This document shows positions 1 to 9,816 of a stretch of 64,000 nt of DNA, one piece after another (positions within the stretch are counted from its first letter, which is position 1; each line of letters opens with the position of its first letter). The notes below the pieces were generated by a model, which was given only the letters and a program-made list of their open reading frames with translations, did not search any database and was not told the origin of the DNA. The position numbers were made by a program, and so were the translations under genes. The DNA lies in NCBI RefSeq assembly GCF_000016825.1, contig NC_009513.1, forward strand, positions 116,001 to 180,000. Direction: 5' to 3'. The DNA is from Limosilactobacillus reuteri subsp. reuteri. GTDB taxonomy: Bacteria; Bacillota; Bacilli; Lactobacillales; Lactobacillaceae.

Positions 1-1
1 T

Positions 2-46
2 CGGACTTATGAATATGTCCAAGACGCTCCAGTCAATTCAAAGTGA
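2..46 (+). CDS. C-terminal tail of a group II intron-encoded protein (partial)
   Basis: The only open frame entering from the left edge reads RTYEYVQDAPVNSK and then stops. It lies just upstream of a domain V/VI-like RNA structure, which is where an intron-encoded reverse transcriptase/maturase ends. Only 14 codons are visible, so the assignment rests on position and not on any domain. It could be chance coding. Confidence 0.35.
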   Translation, partial: RTYEYVQDAPVNSK

Positions 47-134
47 TTAAGTTGTCGAACTGCCGTATACGGAACCGTACGTACGGTGGTGTGAGAGGTC
101 GATAATTGAACTAATCAATTATCTCCTACTCGAT
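47..134 (+). mobile_element. 3' end of a group II intron (domains V and VI)
   Basis: Bases 59-90 fold into a domain V-like hairpin: a 9-bp lower stem ACUGCCGUA/UACGGUGGU, a two-base CG bulge and a short capped upper stem. Bases 101-109 and 115-123 form a perfect 9-bp hairpin (GATAATTGA/TCAATTATC) with an A-containing loop, as in domain VI. The element would end near CTCGAT at 134. The pairings are seen directly. Assignment to a group II intron follows from the domain V architecture and the adjacent ORF tail; the rest lies left of the window. Confidence 0.6.
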
Positions 135-314
135 TTATTACATGATTACTTTTTCATGTAATGGAATGCTTTTTAAAATTCTTTCTCCTTACTCTCGCAA
201 TAGTTCTATAGAGATCCGCGAGGCTTGCCGATTGAAAAAGGGGAAAAAAGCATATAATTCAAGATATCAACTAATAAGTGAAGTTGTGTCATATTGTTTA
301 GGAGGGGTAATTGT
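135..314 (+). promoter_or_regulatory. Upstream region of the adhesin gene with a hairpin and a strong RBS
   Basis: A perfect 8-bp inverted repeat TTACATGA/TCATGTAA (138-145 and 154-161) lies between the intron end and the adhesin gene. It could be an operator or a weak terminator. TAGGAGGGG at about 299-307 is a strong ribosome binding site. It sets the adhesin start at ATG 315 rather than the in-frame TTG at 294, which lies before it. Confidence 0.45.
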
Positions 315-2133
315 ATGTTATCGAAGAATAATCGAAAGGAACAATTCCGGAAACAAGAGCCGAAAAAGCAACGTTTTGCAATTAAAAAGCTCACTGTCGG
401 AGTTGCTTCAGTCCTTATTGGTTTTACATTCATGGGGATGAATGCTTCTGCTAATACAACTGCGGAAACAAATACCGCGACTGGCGATCAAGCAGTCGAA
501 GAATCACAAAATAGTACTTCTGCTAATCAGACTAGTAACAGTCAAGTGCCATCGACTACTTCAAATTCACAAAGTACTAAATCAAATGATAAACAAGCTG
601 TTTCCGCTGCACCTGCTCAAAAGCATGAAAATGCTGTTTCAGATGCAAGTGGTCAAGCTACTAAGGCTGCAGCCGCAAAGAATGGTGACGCATCGGTAAC
701 AACGTCAGCTTCATCTTCTGCTGCTTCAGCAAATTCGGCGAGTGATCAAAGTCAAGCTTTGTCATCAACACCTGATACTGTTTCAGTTAATCCAACTGGG
801 ACACCAATGCTTGCTTTTGCAAGATTAAATGAGTTTGAGCCAGCAAGTCAAGGTCAAAGTGAGTCTGGTGTTAGTGATTATGCTGATTTCTTGAGTGCTT
901 TACGCGATTCAAGGGTTGGAACTATCACTTTAAATAATGACATTGACTTTAGTAATGCAAATTTAAAGCACGGTCCTAATAATGGGTTATCCGGAACATA
1001 TGAACGCCTTAATAATACTGGAATTGCACGTGCCGTAACTATTAATGGTAACGGCCACGAGCTAAAGATGGGAGATCGTTACATTGAATTTACCAGTGCT
1101 AATCAAAAAAAGACTGATAGTAATTGGGATATTCAATTAAAGGATCTTACCTTACAAACTACCAGTGGATATGGACCATTCTGGTTTGCTAATACACCAG
1201 GTGAAGCGGCTAAAAATACCATTACTTTTAATGGGGTAACTACTACTACTGATTCACATGAAATTATGTGGTATGACGCCGGTGGTGCTTCAACTACTCA
1301 TGTTAAATTCGAAGGCAATAATACTATCAACAGTACGCTTAATGGTAATACTGCCGCCATCTATGCTTATAGCATTGAAGCAGTAAATGGAAATACGACC
1401 TTTAACGTAATTGATAGCTCACCAGCTAATACTGGTACTAATAGATCAGCAATTTTGATTTCAATTGATGCAGCTCATGCGGGTAAAGTCATCGTTGATA
1501 AAGGTGCTACATTAACTATTAATGGAGATAATCAAGTTAATGTTCCAGAAATGAATAGTGCTGATTCTTATGGTACGATGGGAATTCGTTTCCAAAACTG
1601 GGCTAAAAAAGATCTTGATAAAGCTAAGACCAGTGTTGTTCAAGTTAACGGTAAGTTAAACTTGAATATGGGTAAAGGTGGTTCAATCGCTATTTTAGGA
1701 TCTTATGTCGATGTACAACCAGGCGGTAATGTTACTATTAATACGCAACAAAATGGTACTAGCACTCTTGCTGGTGACTTAGCTCTAGGTCATAGAGGTA
1801 CCCACTTTGGTGTAATTGCTGGTGGTATCGAAGCTAGTGATGATTATGCTGGCTTGAGAATTGCTAATGGTGGTAGTTTAAAGATTGTTCGTCCAACCGA
1901 TGTAAACTCTACTCAGCCTTTAATTTCATATGGTGATGCAGGTTCTTCTGGTGGTAAAACATTTACAGTAAATGTTGAAAATGGAGGTACTCTTGATTTA
2001 CAAGATGGTGCTACTGATCCACAAACTTGGAGCTTTAATAATACCAGTAGCACGGGGAAGACTAATATGCCGTGGGCTGGTTTGATTACTATGTGGGGAA
2101 CTAGTGGTACAGATACTATTAAAATTCGCCGTT
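315..2133 (+). pseudogene. YSIRK-type surface adhesin, 5' part, interrupted by an IS30-family element
   Basis: This is the N-terminal 606 codons of a cell-surface protein. It has a basic N-terminus, a YSIRK-like signal (FAIKKLTVGVASVLIGFTF, about residues 24-42) and a Ser/Thr/Ala-rich low-complexity linker (about 45-155). A Gly/Asn/Thr-rich region follows with the look of a right-handed beta-helix, similar to pectate-lyase-like adhesive domains of lactobacillar surface proteins. The frame runs only two codons into the insertion sequence before stopping, giving a secreted protein with no wall anchor. Removing the IS with a 2-bp target duplication rejoins this frame to the one starting at 2964. 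Natural function is inferred as host or mucus adhesion. Confidence 0.8.
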
Positions 2134-2963
2134 TGTAAAATTAAGTTAGAAAAAATAAAAAGCCATTTGTGATAGACTTTTGAGTATCCCTAATCAAAAG
2201 AAAGGCAATCACAAATGACCTATAAACATCTTACCACACGCGAATTAACTCTCATAGCTGATTTTTGGTATCAAGGCACTAAAGCTTATCGGGCCGCTAA
2301 ATTACTTCAACGTAGTCAAGAAACCATCTATCGTGTTTATCGTTTCCTCAATAACGGTAAAACCATCGACCAATATCTTCAGACTTATCAGCGTCATAAA
2401 CGTCGTTGTGGTCGGAAGCAGACCCAACTGCCAACTATCGAGGTTAACTATATCCATGCACAAATCAAGGCTGGTTGGACTCCTGATACTATTATTGGTC
2501 GTCATGAACACCCGATTAGTTGCAGTATGCGCACCCTCTATCGCATGTTTGCCCGCAATCAGTATGGCTTTTCCGTTAAACAGCTACCGATGAAAGGAAA
2601 ACGCCATCCCAATGGCTCGCTAAACTGCCACGTCACTTTGTTAAATCAATTACTTTTGATAATGGGAAAGAATTTGCTGGATGGCGAGAGATAGCCAATA
2701 AGTATGATCTTCATACCTATTTTGCGGAAGTCGGTGCTCCCAATCAACGAGGGTTAAACGAAAATAATAACGGCATCTTGCGTCGTGACGGTCTTAGCAA
2801 AAAGCTAGATTTTCGCCATTTACCAAACGAACTAGTCACTCAGCTAATGCACCGTCGCAACAATATCCCACGAAAGTCTCTTAATTATCGTACACCACTA
2901 GAAGTATTCATGAGTTATGTCACAGAAGAACAGCTTTCAACTTTTTTCTAATTTAAATTGACA
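2134..2963 (+). mobile_element. IS30-family insertion sequence, internally deleted
   Basis: The ends are imperfect inverted repeats. Starting at TGT at 2134, the left end matches the reverse complement of the right end (2941-2963) at 19 of 22 positions. The flanking TT at 2132-2133 and 2964-2965 fits a 2-bp target duplication, within the 2-3 bp usual for IS30. The element is about 830 bp, compared with about 1.0-1.1 kb for intact relatives, because the middle of the transposase gene is missing. It is therefore probably not self-mobile, though its ends look usable in trans. Confidence 0.85.
2215..2951 (+). pseudogene. IS30-family transposase, internal deletion with frameshift
   Basis: The N-terminal part is a helix-turn-helix region typical of IS30 transposases (YKHLTTRELTLIADF onward) reading to about KRHPNG near 2610. 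The sequence then jumps to the C-terminal catalytic part in another frame (LAKLPRHFVKSITFDNGKEF onward, ending TAA at 2949-2951). That part includes the second Asp of the DDE triad (FDNG) and the Glu (NENNNG). The segment with the first Asp is absent; compared with full-length relatives about 80-100 residues are lost. The deletion and frameshift are seen directly, so it cannot encode an active transposase. Confidence 0.85.
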
Positions 2964-4965
2964 TTTCGGGATTAATAATCCTAAGTATATTAATTTGCAA
3001 CGTACTGGCAACCAAACTGGATCATTAATGCGCCTTGAAGGTACTACAAATAATGTTTCAATTAATGGCGATATTAATAATGTTGTTACCCCATTAGCTC
3101 AATGGGATGAAGGCGCAAAAAATAATCCTTCATACTATTGGTATATTGAGAATGAAGCTAACCAGAATAACTGGGGTGATTATGCAAATCGCTTTGTACA
3201 AAGTGGAAAGAATCCTGAGCCCACTGCAAATGCCGGAGTTACTACATTTATGCATTCAAGCGGTAGTGTACAGATGGCTCCTAACCAGGCAGGAACTAAT
3301 TCATCCAAGTTTAGCAATGGAGAAGTTGCCCAAACTCTAAATGAAGCTATAAATTATCAAGCTCCATATTTGAATCAATTCTTAAATCACTTTAGTTGGT
3401 GGGCACCACAAAGAATTGCCATGGGAAGCGGTTTAGAGAATGTAGTAACACCAACTGATTCAGAAAAGTATCAACCGATAGTTCAAACTATTGATGGTAA
3501 TACTAACCAAACTTTAAGTGATTTAACTGCTAAAGGCGGGATCAAAGGTTTACTTTCTAGCGATGGTACTGTAACTACTGATCTTTCTTCTGTTAAGAAC
3601 GTAAGCTGGTATGATGCAACTACTGATACTGATGCTACTGAGTGGAAGAGCGTAATGGGTGATGAAGCAGTACCAACTAACCCAACTGGTAATCTTAAGA
3701 CCACTGATAAATCAGCTTGGGCAAAAGTAACCTATACTGATGGTTCAGTTGACTTTGCTAATATTCCATTGAATATTACTGAACCAATGGCAAATCTTTA
3801 CACTCCATCATATAAGCCAGTAAATGTTGAACAAGGCCAAACTGCGACTGTTGACCCATCATTTACTGATCAAGATGGTAAGGGTACTACTGCTCCAACT
3901 GGAACCACATTTACGACTGGTACTGATACACCAAACTGGGCTACTATTGATCCATCAACAGGTACTGTAACTGTTAAACCACGTACTGATGTAACTCCAG
4001 GTGCTTACAATGTTCCAGTAACGGTAACTTACCCAGATAAGAGTACTGATGAAACGACCGTGCCAGTAATTGTTACTAAGCCTGGTCAAACAGTAACTTG
4101 GGGTGATAATGGTGCTGTTGTATTAACTACTGATGCTTCAAACACTAAGGCTCACGAAACTTCAGACAACTCACAAGTTGTACCCGTTTCTGATGTAACT
4201 GTAACTGCTCAAGGTTACAAGTTAGTAGATGGCAAGCTTGAAACTACTGCTACTCCAATTACTGTTGATCCATCAAACGTTAGCTGGAAGACAGCTCCAA
4301 ACACTAACGTTGATGAAGCAACTGCAGCTGGTAAGACTATTACTGGCAACGAAATTAACGTAGACTTGACTGGCAATGCTGACGCTCAAGCAATCCTTGG
4401 TCCAAAGAATGGTGTTGTAACTACTAACCCATTCACTATTGATGCTAAGGGTGCTGGTGCTAAGAATGTCACTGCTCCAGTTGATATTAAACTTGGCTCA
4501 GACTTGACTAGTGAACAATTTGGTCAATTAGTAGATAACAACATCCCGACTGATGAAATTGCTACTACTACTTGGGCAACTAAGCCAGATGCAAATGGTC
4601 AAGGCGGCGTAATTAAGATCACCTTCACTGATAAGGATGCTAATGGTAATCCAACTTACTTGAACATTAACATTCCAGCAAGTTTAATCAAGGTAACTAC
4701 TGATGCAGAAACCAATACCCCACAAGGTCAAGATGTTTCAACTAAGGTCGGCGAAGTTCCTGATGCAGAAAAAGGTATCAAGAATCCTGGTAGTTTACCA
4801 AGCGGCACAACTTACACTTGGCAAGACACTCCAGATACCACTAAACCAGGTAAGAAACCAGCAGTTGTTGTCGTAACTTACCCAGATGGTTCTAAAGATA
4901 CAGTTTCAACTAATGTGTTAAGCAACAATTTTTGTGCATTGTTTGTTGCGACTACTACTCCCTAA
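2964..4965 (+). pseudogene. Surface adhesin, 3' part (Rib-like repeats, no wall anchor)
   Basis: This is the continuation of the split adhesin; in frame it reads FGINNPKYINLQRTGNQTG onward. It carries the rest of the beta-helix domain, then Rib/alpha-like repeats (about 3800-4090: SYKPVNVEQGQTATVDP ... VTVTYPDKSTDETTVPV), a linker with further immunoglobulin-like units, and the start of another repeat ending VTYPDGSKDTV. It then stops at TAA 4963-4965 after about 20 residues unlike the repeats. There is no LPXTG sorting signal, so the 3' end is truncated too. No credible start site exists for this half, so it is probably untranslated unless the IS excises. Confidence 0.75.
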
Positions 4966-5394
4966 TAGATATAAGGTTTATAGCCTTATATAGTAGGTAT
5001 CATAAAATAGCTGAACATTGTTTAGATAAATTTGTCAAACGGTAGAATGATAATGCTTATAAGAAACCCCCGAATACTTAACTTTAAGCATTAGTAGCAA
5101 TATCTCCCCCAGATAACTTAAAAGTCTTATTGTCTACGCCAACAGCAATAAGCAGATAACAGTTTAGTTTTATCATATAAGTGTATTTGCTACTAAAAGT
5201 TTTTTACTGTTCATGACAATTGTGCTGAACAATGATTCAACAGTACACTTAGTACTAGCGATACCTCAAAAGTCGGCACAGAAATTACAACAGTATGGTA
5301 AATGTGCTAGCCTACTGTTGTAAGCCGCTTGGTGGTAGGTTTTAAATGTTGAATGGTGGACTTATCATCAAAGTTAGTTGTGCGTAAACTAACC
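4910..5394. other. Hairpin-rich remnant downstream of the adhesin, no confident gene
   Basis: The stretch holds several inverted repeats: GCAACAA/TTGTTGC (4922-4949), an ATATAAGG/CCTTATAT hairpin near 4969-4991, TACTGTT/AACAGTA (5206-5245) and a perfect 11-bp TTACAACAGTA/TACTGTTGTAA (5285-5323). Subterminal hairpins of this kind occur at ends of IS200/IS605-type elements, so it may be the debris of the event that truncated the adhesin. On the minus strand a 30-codon ORF (5176-5084, ending KLSGGDIATNA) is too short to assign. I do not recognise a gene here. Confidence 0.4.
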
Positions 5395-5430
5395 AAAAAA
5401 GGATTTTCAGAAGTGAAAATCCTTTTTTGT
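5395..5430 (+). terminator. Rho-independent terminator
   Basis: A perfect 14-bp stem (AAAAAAGGATTTTC paired with GAAAATCCTTTTTT, 6-base loop) ends in a T run. It can act in either direction and closes the adhesin/remnant region before the serS leader. Confidence 0.8.
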
Positions 5431-5447
5431 TTTAAACAAAAATTCAA

Positions 5448-5476
5448 TTGATAAATTAGGAAAAGTGTAATAAGAT
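5448..5476 (+). promoter_or_regulatory. Promoter of the serS T-box transcript
   Basis: TTGATA (5448-5453) and TAAGAT (5471-5476) are separated by 17 bases, a sigma-A-like promoter placed just upstream of the T-box leader. Confidence 0.6.
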
Positions 5477-5482
5477 AATTGC

Positions 5483-5710
5483 AGAATAGAAAACACGAAT
5501 GCATTTCAAGTAGGTTGTTCAGAGAAGCAGCGGGTGGTGGGAGCTGTCGACCGAAACTCCGGTGCAAAAATATGTGGGCAGGTAATTCTGCACGGATAGT
5601 AGCCGTTATCTACTTCGAAGGGTGACTAAAGATAGTCAAACTTGGGTGGTACCGCGGAACTAGAGCCATTTCGTCCCAAAATATAAAGGATGGAATGGCT
5701 CTTTTTTATA
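5483..5710 (+). promoter_or_regulatory. T-box riboswitch leader of serS
   Basis: The T-box core GGTGGTACCGCGG is at about 5645-5657. It is followed by a terminator (stem AGAGCCATT.. at 5662 paired with ..AATGGCTCT to 5702, then Ts). Upstream lies a stem I region with AGAGAAGCAGC. The codon in the GAAACUCC context at 5558-5560 is UCC, a serine codon, which suits the downstream gene. T-boxes sense the ratio of uncharged to charged tRNA and let transcription continue when the tRNA is uncharged. The specifier is an inference from position. Confidence 0.9.
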
Positions 5711-5728
5711 TAATTAGGAGGAAATACG

Positions 5729-7036
5729 ATGTTAGATATTAAAAAGATTCGTCAAGAACCTGATTTTTATAAGGAAAAGTTAGCTACGCGTGGTGTAAAA
5801 CCAGAAGAAATTGATGAAGTTATTGCGTTAGATAAAAAGCGGCGGGAATTGCTCCAACAAACTGAAACAATGAAGGCGCAACGTAATGAAGCATCAAAGA
5901 AGATTGGAGAAGCTAAGCGTAATGGTGAATCCGCCGATGCTGCCATTAAGGAAACTCGTGAACTTGGTGATAAGATCAAGGAATTGGATACTGAAGTTGA
6001 AGCAAATGATGCTGAACTTCATGATAAGATGGCTCATCTTCCGAATGTTCCACATGATGGTGTTCCAGTTAGCTTAACGGAAGACGGTGCCGTTGAATTA
6101 CGGAAAGTCGGTAAGGTGCGGGACTTTGATTTTGAACCTAAGCATCACTGGGATATCGGTGAAAACCTTGGTATTTTAGACTTTGATCGCGCTGGTAAGG
6201 TTTCTGGTGCGCGTTTTGTCTACTACTTAGGTCTTGGTGCTCAGCTTGAACGGGCAGTTTATAACTTCATGCTTGATGAACACATGAAGGAAGGATATAC
6301 CGAAGTCTTACCACCATATATCGTCAATGCTGATTCAATGTATGGTACTGGTCAATTCCCTAAGTTCAAAGAAGGAGTTTACCAGGTTAACGGTGAGGAT
6401 ATGACATTGATCCCAACTGCTGAAGTTCCATTGACTAATTACTACCGTGGCGAAGTTATCCCAACTGAAGAATTACCGGTTTATGTTACTGCTTTAACAC
6501 CATCATTCCGTTCTGAAGCGGGAGCAGCGGGTCGTGATACCCGAGGATTGATCCGGATGCACCAATTTAACAAGGTAGAAATGGTTAAGTACACTAAACC
6601 AGAGAACTCATGGGATGAACTTGAAAAGATGACGGCTAACGCTGAAAACATCTTGAAGAAGTTAAACTTGCCATACCATGTTATTACCTTAACTACTGGT
6701 GACATGAGCTTTACGGCATCTGAAACCCATGACCTTGAATTGTGGATGCCAGCACAAAATAAGTATCGTGAAGTTTCGAGTTGTTCAAACTGCTTGGACT
6801 TCCAGGCACGGCGGATGCACACACAATACCGGGATGAAAATGGTAAGTTACAATATGTTCACACACTTAACGGTTCTGGTTTAGCCGTTGGTCGGACAGT
6901 TGCAGCTATCTTGGAAAACTATCAAAACGCTGATGGTTCTGTAACAATTCCAGAAGTATTGGTACCATACATGCATGGTGTTACTAAGATTACTAAGGAA
7001 AATGCGGTTCCTTTCCGTAATAAAGTTAATAAATAA
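5729..7036 (+). CDS. serS: Seryl-tRNA synthetase
   Basis: Charges tRNA-Ser with serine in the cytoplasm. The 435-residue length is normal for the family. The N-terminal half (about residues 27-105) is the long antiparallel coiled coil that contacts the tRNA variable arm. The class II catalytic domain follows, with motif 2 FRSEAG near residue 260 and motif 3 [13 protein letters not shown] near 387. TAGGAGG lies 8-9 bases before ATG 5729. The gene stands alone between a T-box leader and its own terminator, so it is controlled by tRNA-Ser charging. Confidence 0.97.
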   Translation: MLDIKKIRQEPDFYKEKLATRGVKPEEIDEVIALDKKRRELLQQTETMKAQRNEASKKIGEAKRNGESADAAIKETRELGDKIKELDTEVEANDAELHDKMAHLPNVPHDGVPVSLTEDGAVELRKVGKVRDFDFEPKHHWDIGENLGILDFDRAGKVSGARFVYYLGLGAQLERAVYNFMLDEHMKEGYTEVLPPYIVNADSMYGTGQFPKFKEGVYQVNGEDMTLIPTAEVPLTNYYRGEVIPTEELPVYVTALTPSFRSEAGAAGRDTRGLIRMHQFNKVEMVKYTKPENSWDELEKMTANAENILKKLNLPYHVITLTTGDMSFTASETHDLELWMPAQNKYREVSSCSNCLDFQARRMHTQYRDENGKLQYVHTLNGSGLAVGRTVAAILENYQNADGSVTIPEVLVPYMHGVTKITKENAVPFRNKVNK

Positions 7037-7057
7037 GATATATAGAAGACAGCTTTT

Positions 7058-7097
7058 AAAAAAGAAGTTCGGATTGCTAAATCTGAGCTTCTTTTTT
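7058..7097 (+). terminator. Terminator after serS
   Basis: AAAAAAGAAG..GGAT pairs with ATCTGAGCTTCTTTTTT across a short loop, giving a stem of about 16 bp ending in a T run. Confidence 0.8.
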
Positions 7098-7304
7098 GAT
7101 TAAAAAAATCTAAGAAAAAGTGAAAAATAAATAAATTATACTTAATAAAATTAACTTATCGTTGGTTGTTAGCTTTAAAAATCATTGTTTAAAACGCTGA
7201 CATCTTGGATAAACACAAACTTTAATGAAGAATATTTATTTTATTTTCTGGCGATGATAAAGTAGTATCAACGTTAAAATTTGATTAAAAAGGAGTCGGT
7301 GCAG

Positions 7305-8768
7305 ATGCATAGCAGCAAGATAAAAAATATGATCATCACCATTGTTGCAGTTCTTGGAATTGTAGTGGGGTGGCAAATGGTCGAACCTCAGCAGGTATCT
7401 GCTGCCGAACCGACTTATACGTTTGCAACTAATAACACCTTTGAACCCTTTGAAATTCAAGATAGTAAAGGTGGGTACTCAGGAAAGAATCCTGGGATTG
7501 AAATTGAAATACTTAAGAAAATTGCTAAGCATGAGCATTTTAAGTATGAACTGAAGCCAATGAGTTTTAATGGTGACTTACAAGCTCTTGAAGCAGGACA
7601 AGTTGATGCAGTAATTGCTGGAATGAGCGTTACTGATGAACGAAAAGAAAAGTATGATTTTTCAACACCTTACTATACTAGCGGGGTTGTTATGGCTGTT
7701 GCAAAAGATAGCAATATTAAGTCGATGAGCCAATTAAAAGGCAAAACAGTTTCGGCTAAGTCAGGAACGAGTGCGGCATTATTTTTGAAGAACAACCAAA
7801 AGAAATATGGTTACAAAATTCGCTACTTTGATTCCTCAAATACGATGTGGAATGATGTGAAAACTGGGAACACAGTAGCTACTTTTGATGATGGTCCTGT
7901 TCTTGAATACGGAATTAAAGAAGGTGTCCCACTTAAGATTGTGACAAAGAAGCCAATTGATGCACAACCAGTTGCTGTTGGATACCAAAAGGGCAAGAAC
8001 TTAGAATTACAGAAAAAGATGAATGATGGGATTAAGTGGCTAAAAGATACTGGCCAAATGGATCAAATCATTGATAAGTATACTAAGAGTGACAAAACGA
8101 CGAAGGGCAGCGCGACTGATCGGACAATTTTGGGATTAATCCGCGCCAATTATCCAGCCTTGCTTCGTGGATTATGGATGACAATTGAATTAACCGTTGT
8201 CGGCATTATTTTTGCGATGATTTTTGGAGTAATTCTAGGTGTATTAGGTATTGCACAAAACAAATTTGCCAATGCTGTTTCTAGTACCCTGATTTATATC
8301 TTCCGTGGTATTCCAATGATTGTTTTAGCCTTCTTTATTTACATGGGGATTCCAAATGTTATTGGCCATAAAGTTCCGTTATTCTTAGCAGGAATCTTAA
8401 CGCTGACTTTTAACGAAGGGGCCTATATTGGAGCCATTGTTAAAGGTGGATTTGAATCCGTTAATATTGGACAGTGGGAAGCAGCACGGAGCTTAGGGTT
8501 GCCATATAGCAAAGCCTTGATTAAAGTTATTGCTCCTCAAGGATTTAAGTTAATGATTCCTTCGTTAGTTAACCAGTTTATTATTACCTTGAAAGACACC
8601 TCAATTCTTTCCGCAATTGGTGTAATGGAACTTACGCAAACGGGGACTGTTATCATTTCCCAGAACATGGAAGGATTTAAGATGTGGTTAATCATTGGAA
8701 CGATGTATATCATTATCATTACCCTGTTGACTTGGTTATCAAACTACGTACAAAAGAGGATGGGTTAA
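7305..8768 (+). CDS. Amino acid ABC transporter, substrate-binding/permease fusion
   Basis: A single chain imports a polar amino acid, probably glutamine by family resemblance. Residues 1-33 are a signal sequence ending VSA/AE. About 36-265 form a type 3 solute-binding domain ([15 protein letters not shown]..). About 285-487 are the transmembrane permease domain with an EAA loop ([22 protein letters not shown]). The start is ATG 7305, preceded by AAAGGAG; an upstream in-frame TTG at 7281 lies before that site. The ATPase gene follows after one base. Substrate identity cannot be read from the sequence. Confidence 0.92.
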   Translation: MHSSKIKNMIITIVAVLGIVVGWQMVEPQQVSAAEPTYTFATNNTFEPFEIQDSKGGYSGKNPGIEIEILKKIAKHEHFKYELKPMSFNGDLQALEAGQVDAVIAGMSVTDERKEKYDFSTPYYTSGVVMAVAKDSNIKSMSQLKGKTVSAKSGTSAALFLKNNQKKYGYKIRYFDSSNTMWNDVKTGNTVATFDDGPVLEYGIKEGVPLKIVTKKPIDAQPVAVGYQKGKNLELQKKMNDGIKWLKDTGQMDQIIDKYTKSDKTTKGSATDRTILGLIRANYPALLRGLWMTIELTVVGIIFAMIFGVILGVLGIAQNKFANAVSSTLIYIFRGIPMIVLAFFIYMGIPNVIGHKVPLFLAGILTLTFNEGAYIGAIVKGGFESVNIGQWEAARSLGLPYSKALIKVIAPQGFKLMIPSLVNQFIITLKDTSILSAIGVMELTQTGTVIISQNMEGFKMWLIIGTMYIIIITLLTWLSNYVQKRMG

Positions 8769-8769
8769 T

Positions 8770-9513
8770 ATGGATAAAAACTATAAAGTACAAGTAAAAA
8801 ATCTGCACAAAAGTTATGGAAGTAATGAAGTGCTGAAAGGTATTAGCTTGGACGTAAAACCCAATGAGGTGGTTTGCATGATTGGACCATCAGGATCGGG
8901 TAAAAGTACCTTTCTTCGTTGCATTAATAAGCTTGAAGAACCAAATAGCGGCCATATTTATATTGATGGTTACGATATTGCTGATCCGCAAGTAAATATT
9001 AATAAGGTTCGGGAAAATATCGGGATGGTTTTTCAGCACTTTAATCTCTTTCCAAATATGAATGTTTTGGAGAATATCACTTTGGCACCTGTTCAACTTG
9101 GCAAGATGACCAAGGAAGAGGCAGAAAAGGACGCGATGCACTATCTTGACTTAGTTGGGCTAGCTGATAAAGCAGGGGCAGATCCAACTAAGCTGTCTGG
9201 AGGGCAAAAGCAACGGGTAGCCATCGCCCGTGCCCTTGCAATGAAACCGGATGTAATGCTCTTTGATGAACCAACGAGTGCCCTTGACCCTGAAATGGTA
9301 GGGGATGTTTTGGAAGTAATGAAACGGTTAGCGCAAGAGGGAATGACCATGATCGTGGTAACTCACGAAATGGGATTTGCTAAGCAGGTTGCCGATCGGG
9401 TGGTCTTCTTCCATAATGGTGATATTCGGGAACAAGGCACTCCAGAAGAGATTTTTGATCATCCACAACATCCAGATACGAAGAATTTCTTGGATAAAGT
9501 GCTAAATATTTAA
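8770..9513 (+). CDS. glnQ: Amino acid ABC transporter ATP-binding protein
   Basis: Cytoplasmic ATPase that powers the adjacent fused importer. The 247-residue protein has Walker [10 protein letters not shown] (39-47), a Q-loop in VFQHFNLFP, the ABC signature LSGGQKQR near 143, Walker B VMLFDEP and the switch histidine in VVTHEMGFA, so all catalytic motifs are intact. It starts one base after the stop of the permease gene, so the two are cotranscribed and probably translationally coupled. The glnQ name reflects the polar amino acid family, not a proven substrate. Confidence 0.93.
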   Translation: MDKNYKVQVKNLHKSYGSNEVLKGISLDVKPNEVVCMIGPSGSGKSTFLRCINKLEEPNSGHIYIDGYDIADPQVNINKVRENIGMVFQHFNLFPNMNVLENITLAPVQLGKMTKEEAEKDAMHYLDLVGLADKAGADPTKLSGGQKQRVAIARALAMKPDVMLFDEPTSALDPEMVGDVLEVMKRLAQEGMTMIVVTHEMGFAKQVADRVVFFHNGDIREQGTPEEIFDHPQHPDTKNFLDKVLNI

Positions 9514-9541
9514 TTATCGCCTGACTTTTAGTAATTTAAAT

Positions 9542-9569
9542 TTGACAAAGTTAGGATAATCATTATAAT
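9542..9569 (+). promoter_or_regulatory. Promoter of the permease T-box transcript
   Basis: TTGACA (9542-9547) and TATAAT (9564-9569), both consensus, are 16 bases apart, immediately upstream of the T-box leader. Confidence 0.7.
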
Positions 9570-9575
9570 AATGAG

Positions 9576-9768
9576 TAACTTTTAATAATTGGTTGACAGA
9601 GAATCTAGCATTTGCTGAAAGCTGGATCCAATTAAATGGCATGAGCGTTTGAAATGGAGTGGTTTCCTTATCAACCGAGAGGTAGTTCGCAAATGTGAGC
9701 TATAAAGATGGGTGGAACCGCGTTAAAAAACGTCCCTGGTAGATGATTACCAGGGACGTTTTTATTTG
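9576..9768 (+). promoter_or_regulatory. T-box riboswitch leader of an amino acid permease
   Basis: The conserved core GGGTGGAACCGCG (about 9709-9721) is followed by a perfect 12-bp terminator stem (ACGTCCCTGGTA/TACCAGGGACGT, 9730-9759) and Ts. The upstream part contains AGAGAATCTAGC pairing with GCTGGAT, a compact stem I. The specifier codon could not be assigned: AUG or UGG in the UGAAAUGGAG segment are both possible, and alternative base stems (GGTTGA/TCAACC, AATTGG/CCAATT) compete. Confidence 0.85.
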
Positions 9769-9816
9769 TTTAAGAAAACGTTTTTGTTATTAACTAAATT
9801 TTTAAGGAGGCATATT

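Noticed and set aside
2995..3106. TTG start for the right part of the adhesin
   Set aside because: There is no ribosome binding site before it and the frame continues open upstream to the IS boundary; it is the continuation of an interrupted gene.
5084..5176. 30-codon minus-strand ORF as a TnpB tail or small peptide
   Set aside because: Too short, no RBS and no recognisable motif; kept only as a remark in the remnant region.
5307..5567. 86-codon minus-strand ORF
   Set aside because: It spans the terminator and T-box leader of serS, with no RBS; the RNA features explain the sequence.
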